A stretch of 64,000 nt of DNA from Halobacteriales archaeon QS_4_69_225 (GTDB lineage: Archaea > Halobacteriota > Halobacteria > Halobacteriales > Haloarculaceae). Both the position numbers and the translations under genes were made by a program. Under the pieces are notes generated by a model that did not search any database, was not told where the DNA came from, and saw only the letters and a list, made by a program, of their open reading frames with translations. Positions 28,554-38,896 of the stretch are shown piece after piece (positions within the stretch are counted from its first letter, which is position 1; each line of letters begins with the position of its first letter). The DNA is taken from positions 1-64,000 of the forward strand of contig PXRL01000008.1 in assembly GCA_003020965.1 (NCBI GenBank), in the 5' to 3' direction.

Positions 28554-31445
28554 ATGACTGACGACTCCGAGAGGACCGGGTTCTCACGACGGACGTTCAT
28601 GCGGACGACCGGGCTGGCGCTCGGCGCGGCGGGCGCGTCGCTGTCGGCCGGGTCGGCGGCGGCCCGCGAGGGCTTCCAGGCGGAGTTCGCCAACTGGCGG
28701 GTCCAGGAGGCGAGCAAAGCCTGGGAGCGCGGCTACCGCGGTCGGCCGGACCGGTCGGTCGCGGTCGGCGACTCCGGCGCCGACGGCCGCCACCCCGACC
28801 TGAGCTGGAACGGCGTTCGCATCGTCGAGAACGGCGACAGCATCGGTCTCCAGAAGGCCAGCGTCGAGGGCTCCGGCGAGAGCACGGTCGGCGAGCTCAA
28901 CGACGGCGAGGGCTACTCCGGAACGCTCGGTCCCGGCGCGGCCGACGCCGGCGTCGTCGACCGTGGCGTCCACGAACTCACGGTCCCGGAGGACGCCGAC
29001 GAGGTCGACGTCACGCTCACCTGGACGCCCCAGCGGCAGGACAACGAGCTGTTGCTGGAGGACGAAAACGGCAACGTGAAGGCCTCGGGGACGGATTTCA
29101 ACCCGCTTTCCGGCGCGGGCGAGCGGATCAAAGCGCCCGTCGAGGACGGCGACCGGGTCGTCGCCGAGACGTACGCCAACGTCGCCGCCGACTACGAGAT
29201 CACCGGCGAGTTCCTCGAGACGAGTATCTCCCTAGAGGCGTTCGGCGGCGACCCGCTGCCGGGCGGCGACATCGACGAGGACACACCGAAACTGGTCGGC
29301 TGGAAGGGCGGAACGCTCGCCCGCGACGGCGACGGCCACGGCTCGCACGTCTCCTCGATCACCGCCGGCTCCGGCGAGGCCAGTGCGGTCGACGAGTCGA
29401 GCGTCGTCGAGGAGGAGCCGCGGACGGTCCTGCTGCCGACCGACGTCCTCGAGTACGAGGTCACACCCAAGGCGGGCCACGGCGACCACCGCAAGAACGG
29501 CGGCGTCTTCGCGTCGGTGTACGGCGAGAACGTCGAGATCGCCATCGAGGCGCCGGACGGCCGGACGCTCGAATCGACGTCGGTGACGAGCGACTCCAGC
29601 GAGAGCGGCGACGTGACGGTCGCGGAGGCGTACGCCGAACAGTCGGGCGACTACTCGGTGTACGTCCGGCCGTCCGACACTGCCGGCACGAGCACGGCCC
29701 GCGTCGAGCGGGTCAGCGTCGGCGCGCTGCTGCCGCCGGCGGCGACGACCGGCAGCCGGACCGGCGAGCCGACGCTGCACGCCGGTACCGCGCCGAACGC
29801 GTCGCTGGTCACCATCCAGGGGCTCGGCAACGCGCTGTCGTCGCTGTCGGAGTTCGCCGGCTTCTACACGGGAACGTTCGGCGTCCGGACGGCGAACTTC
29901 TCCTACGGCGGGCTACCGACCGAGCGGGTCGGGCTGGGCAACACGTACGAACTCGTCCGGAAGATGGCCGAGGGCGGCATCCTCACCGTCTCTTCGGCCG
30001 GCAACAACGGCCCGCTGTCGGGGTCGACCGGCCCCTCGGGGTCGGCGGCGGCCATCGCCGTCGCCGCGACCGACCCGGTCGACGGTCTCACGGCCTACAC
30101 CTCCGGCGGGACCGTCGCCCGCAACGACGAGGGCGACGTCTACCGCAAGCCCGACCTCACGGCGCCGGGTGGCACGATCGACGACCTGGTCAACGCCGCC
30201 GACGTCGGCGCCGCCGACGGCCCGGCCGACGCCGCCGTCCGCGGCTACACCGGCAAGGCCGGCACCTCGATGGCGGCGCCGTACGTCAACGGCATCGCCG
30301 GGCTGGTGGCCAACGCCATGGAGTTCGACGCCCCCGACGCGCTGTCGATTGCCGAGCCCGCCGAGGCCGGCATCGAGGACGTCGAGCGGCTGAAACACGT
30401 CCTGCTGGCGACGGCCAGCGAGACGGCCTTCACCGCGGCGCCGCATCACCGCGCCCACACGCCGACCTACGACTTCGGCGACCGCGACCCCTACGAGGGG
30501 TACGGCCGGGTCAACCCCGACGCCGCCGTCGACGCCGTGGCGCGCGAACTGCTGGACGCCAGCGACGTCGACGACAACGGGTCGGCGAACGCGACGTTCG
30601 AGGAGACGGTCGGGCTGAACATCCCCGAGGACTCCCGGGCCGTCGCCGGCTTCGTGCGGACCCGCGGCGGGACGCTCGAGGTCTCCGTCGAGTTCACCCG
30701 CTACGCCGGCGGCAACACCGGTCTGACGCGCGGTGACCCGCACGTCGACCTGTTCGTCTACGACGCCGAGCCCGGCACCAACGGCGAGCCGAACGTCGTC
30801 GCCCGGGCGGCCGCCGTACAGGGGTCCGCCTCGACCAGCGTCGACGTCTCCACCGCCGAGGCCGGCGAGGAGCCCAACGAGGAGACGTACTTCGTCGTCG
30901 CCAAGCTGGTGAACGTCCCCGGCGTCGTCAACGGCTACGACGTGCAGGTCCAGTTCGACCTCGACGTCGGCCTCGAGGCGGGCGAGATTCCGGACGTGAC
31001 GACGGAGTTCACCGCCTCCGGCTCCCGGAGCGACGACGCCTCCGTCTTCACGGCCGGCCAGACCGACCGCGTCCGGGTCACCGTCGAGAACTTCGAGAAC
31101 GCCAGCGAGGTCACAATCACCGACCAGGTGCCGGACGGCTGGACGGTCGACGAACGCTACGGCGACGTCGAGAGCTTCGATCCCGACAGTGGGACCGTCA
31201 CCTTCCAGGGGACCGTCAGCGCCGATCAGGTCGGCGACGACGGCAACGTGACGCTGACGTACTTCGCCGAGGCGCCGGAGGGCGCCGACGGCACCGGCAC
31301 CTACACTTTCGGGCCCGCCGAGGCCGCGGTCGTTGAGCCCGACGTGCCCGAAGGGGATACGGACGGCGAACTCGACGGCGACGGGACCGACGAGTTCGGC
31401 GGCACCGACACCAACACCGTCGTCGGCGCCGACACCGAGACCTGA
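28554..31445 (+). CDS. Tat-exported subtilisin-like serine protease (S8), paralogue 1
   Basis: 963 residues. Tat signal SRRTFMRTTGLALGAAG without a lipobox, so probably secreted or surface-associated. Catalytic residues: Asp73 (VAVGDSGADGRHPDL), His262 (GDGHGSHVSSI), Asn484 (SSAGNNGP) and Ser572 (AGTSMAAPYVNG). The Asp-His spacing (189 residues) and His-Ser spacing (310) are far larger than in classical subtilisin because pre-peptidase/beta-sandwich domains are inserted (VDVTLTWTPQRQDNELLLED; ASVYGENVEIAIEAPDGRTL). A C-terminal beta region ends in VVGADTET, as does paralogue 2. There is no obvious prodomain: the catalytic fold starts soon after the signal. Leaderless-type promoter. Confidence 0.9.
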   Translation: MTDDSERTGFSRRTFMRTTGLALGAAGASLSAGSAAAREGFQAEFANWRVQEASKAWERGYRGRPDRSVAVGDSGADGRHPDLSWNGVRIVENGDSIGLQKASVEGSGESTVGELNDGEGYSGTLGPGAADAGVVDRGVHELTVPEDADEVDVTLTWTPQRQDNELLLEDENGNVKASGTDFNPLSGAGERIKAPVEDGDRVVAETYANVAADYEITGEFLETSISLEAFGGDPLPGGDIDEDTPKLVGWKGGTLARDGDGHGSHVSSITAGSGEASAVDESSVVEEEPRTVLLPTDVLEYEVTPKAGHGDHRKNGGVFASVYGENVEIAIEAPDGRTLESTSVTSDSSESGDVTVAEAYAEQSGDYSVYVRPSDTAGTSTARVERVSVGALLPPAATTGSRTGEPTLHAGTAPNASLVTIQGLGNALSSLSEFAGFYTGTFGVRTANFSYGGLPTERVGLGNTYELVRKMAEGGILTVSSAGNNGPLSGSTGPSGSAAAIAVAATDPVDGLTAYTSGGTVARNDEGDVYRKPDLTAPGGTIDDLVNAADVGAADGPADAAVRGYTGKAGTSMAAPYVNGIAGLVANAMEFDAPDALSIAEPAEAGIEDVERLKHVLLATASETAFTAAPHHRAHTPTYDFGDRDPYEGYGRVNPDAAVDAVARELLDASDVDDNGSANATFEETVGLNIPEDSRAVAGFVRTRGGTLEVSVEFTRYAGGNTGLTRGDPHVDLFVYDAEPGTNGEPNVVARAAAVQGSASTSVDVSTAEAGEEPNEETYFVVAKLVNVPGVVNGYDVQVQFDLDVGLEAGEIPDVTTEFTASGSRSDDASVFTAGQTDRVRVTVENFENASEVTITDQVPDGWTVDERYGDVESFDPDSGTVTFQGTVSADQVGDDGNVTLTYFAEAPEGADGTGTYTFGPAEAAVVEPDVPEGDTDGELDGDGTDEFGGTDTNTVVGADTET

Positions 31446-31468
31446 GGTCGCAACCCCGGCAGCGCCGG

Positions 31469-31488
31469 CCGCCGATTGGACGGATTTG
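31469..31488 (+). promoter_or_regulatory. 20-bp element shared by both subtilase genes, copy 2
   Basis: Identical 20-mer to 28492-28511, here ending 50 bp before the ATG of paralogue 2 and followed by a t-rich stretch (tttctttc, about 31499-31506). Conservation stops sharply outside the 20-mer, which argues for function and against simple carry-over from the gene duplication. Confidence 0.65.
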
Positions 31489-31537
31489 CCACAAGCGGTT
31501 TCTTTCGTACGGGCTCGTAGCTAGATAGACGAACCCG

Positions 31538-34183
31538 ATGACTGACGAACGAGACGCCGACGGCGACGTACCGCGACGGACGTTCATGAAGATATCCGGG
31601 GCGGCGGCCGGCGCCGGGCTGGCGGCCGGCGTGACCGGTGCCGCGGCCGCGGCGGAACTGACCGCGGCCGACTTCGAGGCCTTCACCAACTACCGGCGGC
31701 GGCGGGCGTCCCACGCCTGGGAGCGCGGCTACCGCGGTCGGGCCGACCGCGTGCTGGCCATCACCGACTCCGGCGGCGAGTCCCGCCACGCCGGCCTCGG
31801 GCGGTGGAACGGCCTCGTCGTCACCACCGACGTCGAGGAGTTCTACGCCGGGGCCGACGCGGTCATCCCCGCCGAGAAGCAGGCGTTCGACTTCGTCGAC
31901 GACGCGGGCCGCGGTATCCGCGACAACACCGGCGACGGCAACGTGACCGTCGACGGCGATAGCTTCGAGATCGACCTGCCGGCGCCGGACGACGACCCCC
32001 AGTACGTCGGCTGGCTCAACGACAGCGACCGGTACGGCCGTCACGACGCCCCACGGGACACGAACAGCCACGGTACCCACTGTACGGGCATCATGACCGA
32101 CTCCGGGCGGGCGACGACCATCGACGTCGACCGCTCGACGGTCGACGAGCCGCGGGCGGTGCTGGCGCCGGCGGAGACGCTGTCCTACGAGGTGACCGCC
32201 GCGGCCGACACCGCCGTGTTCGGCTCCGTCTACGGCGAGGACGCCGAGGTGGCCATCGAATCGCCCGACGGTCGCATCCTCGACAGCTCCGCGAGCGCGG
32301 TCGGCCCCGAGCTCTCGAAGCTCAACAACACCGTCGAACACGAGACGGTCCACGGCGACGGCGAGGCGACGTACACGGTGTACGTCCGAGCGCCCGAGGG
32401 AGAGGCGCTTCCGGTCCGCGTCGAGAGGGTCGCCGCCGGGGCGTTCAAGCCCCCCGAGGCCGCCGGCGGCGACATCGCGGACAACGGCGAGGTGGCGCTG
32501 CACACCGGGACCGCCCCTGGCTTCAGCATCTTCCCGGTGACGGACCTCTCGACGGGTACCGAGCACCTCACCGAGTTCGTCACCGAGTACAACGACCGGT
32601 TCAACGTCCGGGCGGTCAACATGTCCTGGGGGCTGATCGGCGGCTACCCCGGCGGGACGGTCGCCGGCGCCGACCCCGTCTTCGGCTACGGGGAGACAGT
32701 CGCCGAGATACGACGGATGGCCGACAGCGGCATTCTGACCGTGGCGGCGGCCGGCAACAGCGGCCAGCCTGCCTCGGGGAACGGCCCGCCGGCGGTCATC
32801 AGCGAGGCCGTCTCCGTCGTCGCGACCGGGCCGCTGGACGGCATCGCCTCGTACTCCTCGGGCGGCGTCGGCGGCGTCGACGACGAGACGGGGGCGCCGT
32901 ACACCAAGCCCGACGTCACCGCGCCGGGTGGTATCCTCGAGGACCTCGACTGGTCGACGATGCCCGGCGACCCGAGCGAGGACGACCCCGCCGACGAGGG
33001 CGACAACTTCGGCGACGTCTTCGAGTACAGCGGCAAGGGCGGCACCTCGATGGCCTCGCCGTCGGTCTGCGGCATCGCCGGTCTCGTCGCCCAGGCCATG
33101 GAGGAGGACGGCCCCGAGGAGATCGCGCTGCCGGCGCCGGGCGACACCGACCGCGTCGACGTCCTCCGGCTGAAGCAGGCGCTGCTGGCGACGGCCTCGA
33201 CGACGGCGTTCACCGCCGCGCCGTACCATCGGGCGAAGGCGCCGGCCTACACGCCCGGCGAGCGGGACCCCTACGAGGGCTGGGGCCGGGTCAACGCCGG
33301 CGCCGCCGTCGACGCCGTCAGCCGGGACCTCGAGGCCGACGGCTTCCGGGAGACCGCCGTCGGGCTGGACGTCCCCGACGACGAAGGCGCCGTCGCGGGC
33401 TACGTCCGCGCCGACGACGGCGACACCGCCCGCGGGGGCGAGCTCTCCGTCGACGTCGAGTTCAGCCGCTACTCCGGCGGCAACGCCGGCCTGGCGAAGG
33501 GCGACCCCCACGTCGACGTCCTCGTGGTCGACGCGGTCGAGCCCGTCGGCGTCGACGCCGATCCGGAGACCGGCGAGGAAGACACCGGCGCCCCACCGGT
33601 CGGCGACCCGAACGTCGTCGCTTCCGCCCGGGGGCCGGGCGGGTCGGCGTCGGTCTCCGCCGGCATGAACGCCGGCGACGTCTACTACGTGGTCGTCGAA
33701 CTGGTCGACGTCCCCGGCGCCGTCAACGGCAACGACCTGCAGGTCACCCTCGACATCAGCGTCGACGCCGCCCTCCAGCCGGTCCCCGACGAGGTCGAAA
33801 TCACGAAGGCCGTCCGCGAGACGAGCGCGTCGGTGTTCACCGCCGGCCAGACCATCTCGCCGGAGCTGACCGTCGAGACCGACCGGCCGGTCGTCGTCCG
33901 GGATTTCGTCCCCGAGGGCTGGACGGTCGACGCGGAGTACGGCGCCGTCGAAGCCACCGAGTCGACCGACGGCGGTACCTTCGTCTACTTCGCCCTCGAC
34001 GGTACCGACTCCTTCGAGGGGCAGTACTTCGCCGAGGCGCCCGAGCGGACGGGTCGTTACTCGTTCGGCCCCATCGAGGTGACACAGGAGGTCGACGGCG
34101 CGGCGCTGGCCGACCGCGAATACAAGGCCGCCGGCGGCACCACCGACACGGTGACGGTCGTCGGCGCCGACACCGAAACCTGA
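31538..34183 (+). CDS. Tat-exported subtilisin-like serine protease (S8), paralogue 2
   Basis: 881 residues, tandem paralogue of the gene 92 bp upstream. Tat signal PRRTFMKISGAAAGAGLAAG. Catalytic residues Asp77 (AITDSGGESRHAG), His178 (NSHGTHCTGIM), Asn407 (AAAGNSGQP) and Ser504 (GGTSMASPSVCG). The Asp-His insert is about half the size of that in paralogue 1, but the domain order after His is the same. Shared segments include ASHAWERGYRGRADRVLA near the N-terminus and VVGADTET at the C-terminus. It carries extra cysteines (HGTHC, PSVCG) that paralogue 1 lacks. Likely a secreted protease; substrate unknown. Confidence 0.9.
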   Translation: MTDERDADGDVPRRTFMKISGAAAGAGLAAGVTGAAAAAELTAADFEAFTNYRRRRASHAWERGYRGRADRVLAITDSGGESRHAGLGRWNGLVVTTDVEEFYAGADAVIPAEKQAFDFVDDAGRGIRDNTGDGNVTVDGDSFEIDLPAPDDDPQYVGWLNDSDRYGRHDAPRDTNSHGTHCTGIMTDSGRATTIDVDRSTVDEPRAVLAPAETLSYEVTAAADTAVFGSVYGEDAEVAIESPDGRILDSSASAVGPELSKLNNTVEHETVHGDGEATYTVYVRAPEGEALPVRVERVAAGAFKPPEAAGGDIADNGEVALHTGTAPGFSIFPVTDLSTGTEHLTEFVTEYNDRFNVRAVNMSWGLIGGYPGGTVAGADPVFGYGETVAEIRRMADSGILTVAAAGNSGQPASGNGPPAVISEAVSVVATGPLDGIASYSSGGVGGVDDETGAPYTKPDVTAPGGILEDLDWSTMPGDPSEDDPADEGDNFGDVFEYSGKGGTSMASPSVCGIAGLVAQAMEEDGPEEIALPAPGDTDRVDVLRLKQALLATASTTAFTAAPYHRAKAPAYTPGERDPYEGWGRVNAGAAVDAVSRDLEADGFRETAVGLDVPDDEGAVAGYVRADDGDTARGGELSVDVEFSRYSGGNAGLAKGDPHVDVLVVDAVEPVGVDADPETGEEDTGAPPVGDPNVVASARGPGGSASVSAGMNAGDVYYVVVELVDVPGAVNGNDLQVTLDISVDAALQPVPDEVEITKAVRETSASVFTAGQTISPELTVETDRPVVVRDFVPEGWTVDAEYGAVEATESTDGGTFVYFALDGTDSFEGQYFAEAPERTGRYSFGPIEVTQEVDGAALADREYKAAGGTTDTVTVVGADTET

Positions 34184-34329
34184 GGCCGCGACCCCTCCCA
34201 GAAACGGCCCTTCGTCACCACCGGTCAGGACCGGGGTCACGCCGTCGAAGCCTGCGCCGTCGACGCTTTTAGCCGGGCCTCCACGACCGCAGTCGAACAG
34301 CATTTATTCGCTCCCGACGAACGATCGAC

Positions 34330-35619
34330 ATGCAACTCGACGAGTACGTCGACGGGCTCGAGCGCGACGAGTCCGTCGAGTTGCGGAAGCTCGCCGAGAG
34401 GAAGTCCTACGCCATCACGGACCACATCGAGGCGGCGCGGACGCGGTTCGACGAGACGCTGTCCGGCGGGACGATGGTCGGATCGACGGCACCGTCGGTG
34501 TTCGTCGGCCGGTCGTCGTATCCGGACGTTTCGGCCGGCCTGCTGGCGCCCGTCGGCGACGAGGCCGACGCCGACAGCTACGTGACCGACGGCGATTGGT
34601 ACCGTCGCGGCTTCGACATCGAGGACGTCTTCGAGAAGCGGGCCGGGCTGTTGAACTCCACGCGGCGGGCGACGGTCGACGTCGCGGACGTCTGGGACGG
34701 CTTCGTCGGCACCCAGCGGGAGGTGGCCATCGCCGACCGGCCGGTCGACGTCGAACTCGGGCTGGCGGAGACGCCCGGCTTCGACATCGATGGCCCCCTG
34801 GAGGACGTCACCGCCCCGCGCGGGCCGCGGGCCAGCGCCGACGACGCCCGGCTGACGGAGAACCCCTCGGTCCCGCGGGCCGTCGAGCGGACGCTGTCGG
34901 ACGACGACTGGCGCGCCGAGGGCGCCATCACCTACCTCTACCGCCGCGGGTTCGACGTCTACGAGATCAACAACGTGCTGTCGGTCGGCGCCCTCGGGCT
35001 GGCGGAGAACCGCCGGCTCGTGCCGACCCGGTGGTCGATCACCGCCGTCGACGACACCGTCGGGCAGTACCTCCGCGGGACGATCCACAACGCGCCGACC
35101 CTCGGGGAGACGCTGGTGTGGCACAACGACTACCTCGGCAACGACTACTGGATCGTCGCCGCGCCGGGCGACTGGGAGTTCGAGCTACTGGAGCTGAAGG
35201 CGCCGGGGTCGATCTGGAACCCCGGTACCGACGGCCAGATGTACATGGCCGCCGACCGCGAGGGGTACGAGGGCCGCTCGGAGTACGTCGAGGAGACCGC
35301 CGGCGCCTACTACGCCGCCCGGCTGGCGGCTCTGGAGGAGCTGTCCGACCGCGGCCGACAGGCGAAGGTCTTCGTCGTCCGCCACGCCACCGACGAGTAC
35401 TGGGCGCCGGTCGGCATCTGGCAGTTGCGGGAGGCGGTCCGGGGAGCCCTCGACGCCGAGCCGGTCGTCGCGGAGTCGTTCCACGATGCGGTCCGACAGC
35501 TGGAGCCACGACTGCCCGTCTCGACGGCGGACCTCCGGCGGAAGTCGACGATGGTCGCCGGCGTCCAGGCCGACCTCTCGGCGTTCGGCGCCGGCGCCGG
35601 CGCCGGCACCGGCCGCTGA
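34330..35619 (+). CDS. nreA: DNA repair protein NreA
   Basis: 429 residues. The Nre family is archaeal; in Haloferax NreA takes part in repair of mitomycin-type lesions and binds PCNA. Recognisable segments: TMVGSTAPSVFVGRSSYPDV, TREVA-like GTQREVAIADRPVDVELGL, SVPRAVERTLSDDDWRAEGA and VWHNDYLGNDYWIVAAPGDW. The C-terminal VQADLSAFG resembles a PCNA-interacting peptide (Q-x-x-L-x-x-F), followed by a short Gly/Ala tail. ATG 34330 has catttatt about 26-33 bp upstream. A small membrane protein gene follows 44 bp later. Confidence 0.88.
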   Translation: MQLDEYVDGLERDESVELRKLAERKSYAITDHIEAARTRFDETLSGGTMVGSTAPSVFVGRSSYPDVSAGLLAPVGDEADADSYVTDGDWYRRGFDIEDVFEKRAGLLNSTRRATVDVADVWDGFVGTQREVAIADRPVDVELGLAETPGFDIDGPLEDVTAPRGPRASADDARLTENPSVPRAVERTLSDDDWRAEGAITYLYRRGFDVYEINNVLSVGALGLAENRRLVPTRWSITAVDDTVGQYLRGTIHNAPTLGETLVWHNDYLGNDYWIVAAPGDWEFELLELKAPGSIWNPGTDGQMYMAADREGYEGRSEYVEETAGAYYAARLAALEELSDRGRQAKVFVVRHATDEYWAPVGIWQLREAVRGALDAEPVVAESFHDAVRQLEPRLPVSTADLRRKSTMVAGVQADLSAFGAGAGAGTGR

Positions 35620-35663
35620 GACGCTCTCGAAGTCGTTAAGCCGCCGTCGCCGTTCTCTCAGGT

Positions 35664-35813
35664 ATGCTCCCTGCCTCCACGCACGCGGCGCTACTGTCCG
35701 GTCCGGCGCTGTTCGTCCTGCTGCTGTCGGTCGTCTTCCTCGTCTTCCCTTGTTTCTACATCTACAAGGCGCTGTCCGAGCGGGGGGTGTTCCGACGCCT
35801 GCTCGGCCGGTGA
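35664..35813 (+). CDS. 49-residue single-helix membrane protein
   Basis: Reads MLPASTHAALLSGPALFVLL continuing into VVFLVFPCFYIYKALSERGV and ending in a basic tail (FRRLLGR). One hydrophobic helix of about 22 residues, with the Arg-rich C-terminus presumably cytoplasmic. A gttaag element at 35634-35639 lies about 25-30 bp before the ATG, so it has its own leaderless-type promoter and is likely expressed. It ends 18 bp from the converging msrA gene. No function recognised. Confidence 0.65.
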   Translation: MLPASTHAALLSGPALFVLLLSVVFLVFPCFYIYKALSERGVFRRLLGR

Positions 35814-35831
35814 GGCGACCGGCTCGCCGTT

Positions 35832-36458
35832 CTATCGCGGTTCGACCCGGCGGTCCAGCGCGGCACCGAGGTCCCCGCCGACGTCGTGGCCCGCGGCCGC
35901 CCCGTTCAGTACGGCGGCGGCGGGCGACTCGCGCAACTCGGCGTCGTCGTACCCCAGCTCCTCGAAGACCGACTGGAGTCCCGGCGTCCCACGGAGGCTG
36001 TGTTTCTGGTGGTAGTCCTCGGCGAGGTGGAACCGGTCGAGCCGCTCGATTCGGGTCCCGACCGCGTCGGCCTCGAGGCCGCGCTCCCCGAGGAGGGTCG
36101 CGAGCGTCTCCCGCTGGTCGGCCGTGGCCGCGAAGAGTACGTTCTGGTACTGTGTCTTCGGGACCCGCCGGTTCGGATCGTGGGCGTCGAGGGCGCGCTC
36201 GGCCAGCGCCCGATAGGAGGTCCGTCCGGGATCGAAGTCGACCTGGAAGACCTCGGTGTGGTCGCCGAGGGCGTGGTACGACGGGTCGGTTCGGGTGCCG
36301 CCGGCGTAGCCGACGCGGGTCCGGACGACCCCTTCGAGGGCGCCGAACCGCCCGTCCGGGCCCCAGAAACAGCCGAGGCCGAACGTGGCCGTCTCGGTCG
36401 CCGACGGGTCCGGTGCCGTCCGGTCGTGCTCGCGGACGACGCTCGGAGCGAACTCCAT
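35832..36458 (-). CDS. msrA: Peptide-methionine (S)-S-oxide reductase MsrA
   Basis: 208 residues. Reduces methionine sulfoxide in proteins. Active-site motif FGLGCFWGPD with Cys30; family blocks VRTRVGYAGGTRTDPSYHAL, DHTEVFQVDFDP and FHLAEDYHQKHSLRG are all present. Cys30 is the only cysteine visible, so recycling should use an external thiol rather than resolving cysteines. Cytoplasmic. Starts at ATG 36458 and converges with the small membrane protein gene; repeat copy B lies upstream. Confidence 0.95.
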   Translation of the reverse strand: MEFAPSVVREHDRTAPDPSATETATFGLGCFWGPDGRFGALEGVVRTRVGYAGGTRTDPSYHALGDHTEVFQVDFDPGRTSYRALAERALDAHDPNRRVPKTQYQNVLFAATADQRETLATLLGERGLEADAVGTRIERLDRFHLAEDYHQKHSLRGTPGLQSVFEELGYDDAELRESPAAAVLNGAAAGHDVGGDLGAALDRRVEPR

Positions 36459-36521
36459 ACACGTACTGGCGGCTCCAGGGCAATAGGTGCCCGGGCGGCG
36501 CGTGAGACTGCGTTCACTTGA

Positions 36522-36910
36522 GCGAGAGCCGGCCGGTCAGCCGGCGTCGGGCGGGACCTCGAACGGGGCCGACCGCTCGCGGGGCGAGGCCGAGCGAGCG
36601 AAGCGAGGGAGGCCTCAAGGCGGAGCGGCGTCCTCGCGAGTGAAGCGAGCGAGGGCTCGGCAGAGCGTTGCTCTGCCGGTGACCGCAGGGAGCCGCGGAG
36701 CGGAGCGAGCCGACGCAAGCACGGCCGGAGGCCGCGCATTGCGAGGCCGAACGAGCATAGCGAGAGAGGCCTCGAAAAGAAGTGAGCGGGAGGGGCGACC
36801 GGAGGGAGCGACGACACGCGAGCATAGCGAGGCACAGTCCGCGAGCGGGAGGGGGCGTTCGGAGACGCTACCGCCACCGCCGAAGCGCGCTAATCCCTCT
36901 CGATCAAACA
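36522..36910 (-). repeat. Dispersed repeat, copy B
   Basis: A 389-bp non-coding block between msrA and the DUF302 gene, in inverted orientation to 21172-21423. Copy B is about 135 bp longer, mainly because an internal segment containing the ggctccctgcggtc and gaggcctccctcgct words is duplicated; it also has a perfect cggcagagc/gctctgccg hairpin near 36659-36680. The two outer ends match copy A best. Gene-free stretch; nothing else seen here. Confidence 0.75.
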
Positions 36911-36942
36911 CTACCGCGTGCAGCGGCGCCCCGTGCCCGCGC

Positions 36943-37377
36943 TCAGACCCGCTCGAAGAACTCCTCGACCAGTTCGCCGGTGTCCTCAACGATTCCATCC
37001 CAGGCGTCGTTGTCCGGCGCGATTCCGGCCAGCCGGGCGAGCTTCATGGAGACGTGGTAGACGCGCTGGACGCCCGGCTCCTCCTGCCAGACGACGAAGT
37101 TACACGGGAACAGCGCGCCCTGTTTGAGGGTCTCGTCGAGCGCCCGGTCGGCCATGTTCGGGTTGCAGGCGCCGAGCACGTAGTAGGGATCGCGGTCGGC
37201 ATCGACCTTCTCGTTGAGCAGCTCCGACGGCGAGAACTCCACGGGGATGCCGAAGCCGGTTTCCTCGGCGACCTCGCGGACGTGTTCGACGGCTGCCCCG
37301 TGGTCCATCTCCAGGGTCGTCTGCTTCTCGCCGATGTCTTCCGAGTCGAGTTCGGCCGGATCGAACGCGAGGCTCAT
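36943..37377 (-). CDS. DUF302 family protein
   Basis: 144 residues. DUF302 proteins have a small alpha/beta fold; their biochemical role is uncertain, although some are linked to oxidative or metal stress. Typical segments: VAEETGFGIPVEFSPSELLN, YVLGACNPNMADRALDET, ALFPCNFVVWQEEPGVQRVY and a final helix KLARLAGIAPDN followed by an acidic C-terminus. ATG 37377; a t-rich atctttttg lies about 27 bp upstream. Upstream in-frame codons lie over unrelated genes. Confidence 0.85.
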   Translation of the reverse strand: MSLAFDPAELDSEDIGEKQTTLEMDHGAAVEHVREVAEETGFGIPVEFSPSELLNEKVDADRDPYYVLGACNPNMADRALDETLKQGALFPCNFVVWQEEPGVQRVYHVSMKLARLAGIAPDNDAWDGIVEDTGELVEEFFERV

Positions 37378-37490
37378 GCCGATAGTTGATCGCTCGCGGA
37401 CAAAAAGATGCCGCGGGACTGCGCGGCGACGGCACCGCGCGGCCGGCCGCCGACTTCGCGCGCGCGCCGCGGTCGCCGTTCGTCCGCGAC

Positions 37491-37784
37491 CTACTCCTCC
37501 TCGGCGGTCGGCACCGGTCCGGTCCCGACGACCTCGCGGACGGCGTCGACGAACGACTGCCGGGTGTCGAAGTAGACCTCGTCGGTTTCCTCGAGGACGT
37601 CGGCGAGTTCGCGGGGGCCGTCCGGCGTCCGGATGGTGACGTCGCCCTCGCGGCGGACGACCTCGCTCCGCTCGATGGCGTAGTGGAGCCGGGAGGCCAC
37701 CCGCGCGGGCGGCGCCCCCTCGACGGGGTTGCCGTCGCCGAGTTCGACGGCCGGTTCCTCCGGTTCGTTTTCGTCGTCGCTCAT
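37491..37784 (-). CDS. DUF5789 family protein
   Basis: 97 residues, strongly acidic. Short N-terminal disordered tail (MSDDENEPEEPAVELGDG), then PPARVASRLHYAIERSEVVR, EGDVTIRTPDGPRELADVLE and ETDEVYFDTRQSFVDAVREV. This matches the small haloarchaeal family DUF5789, of unknown function. It is a monocistronic gene flanked by the DUF302 gene (same direction) and thi4 (divergent). Confidence 0.75.
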   Translation of the reverse strand: MSDDENEPEEPAVELGDGNPVEGAPPARVASRLHYAIERSEVVRREGDVTIRTPDGPRELADVLEETDEVYFDTRQSFVDAVREVVGTGPVPTAEEE

Positions 37785-37921
37785 GCGCCGACCTTCTCGG
37801 CTCCTCGTCGTAACGCTTACGAAGCGACGGGTGACGGGCGGGGCCCGGAGTCCTGCCCGAGTGTGACACCCGGTGGTCGCCGACGTCCACCCGTGTCCGA
37901 CGCGTCGAACGACCGGAACGG

Positions 37922-38883
<962 letters not shown>

Positions 38884-38896
38884 CTACTTTTGACAC

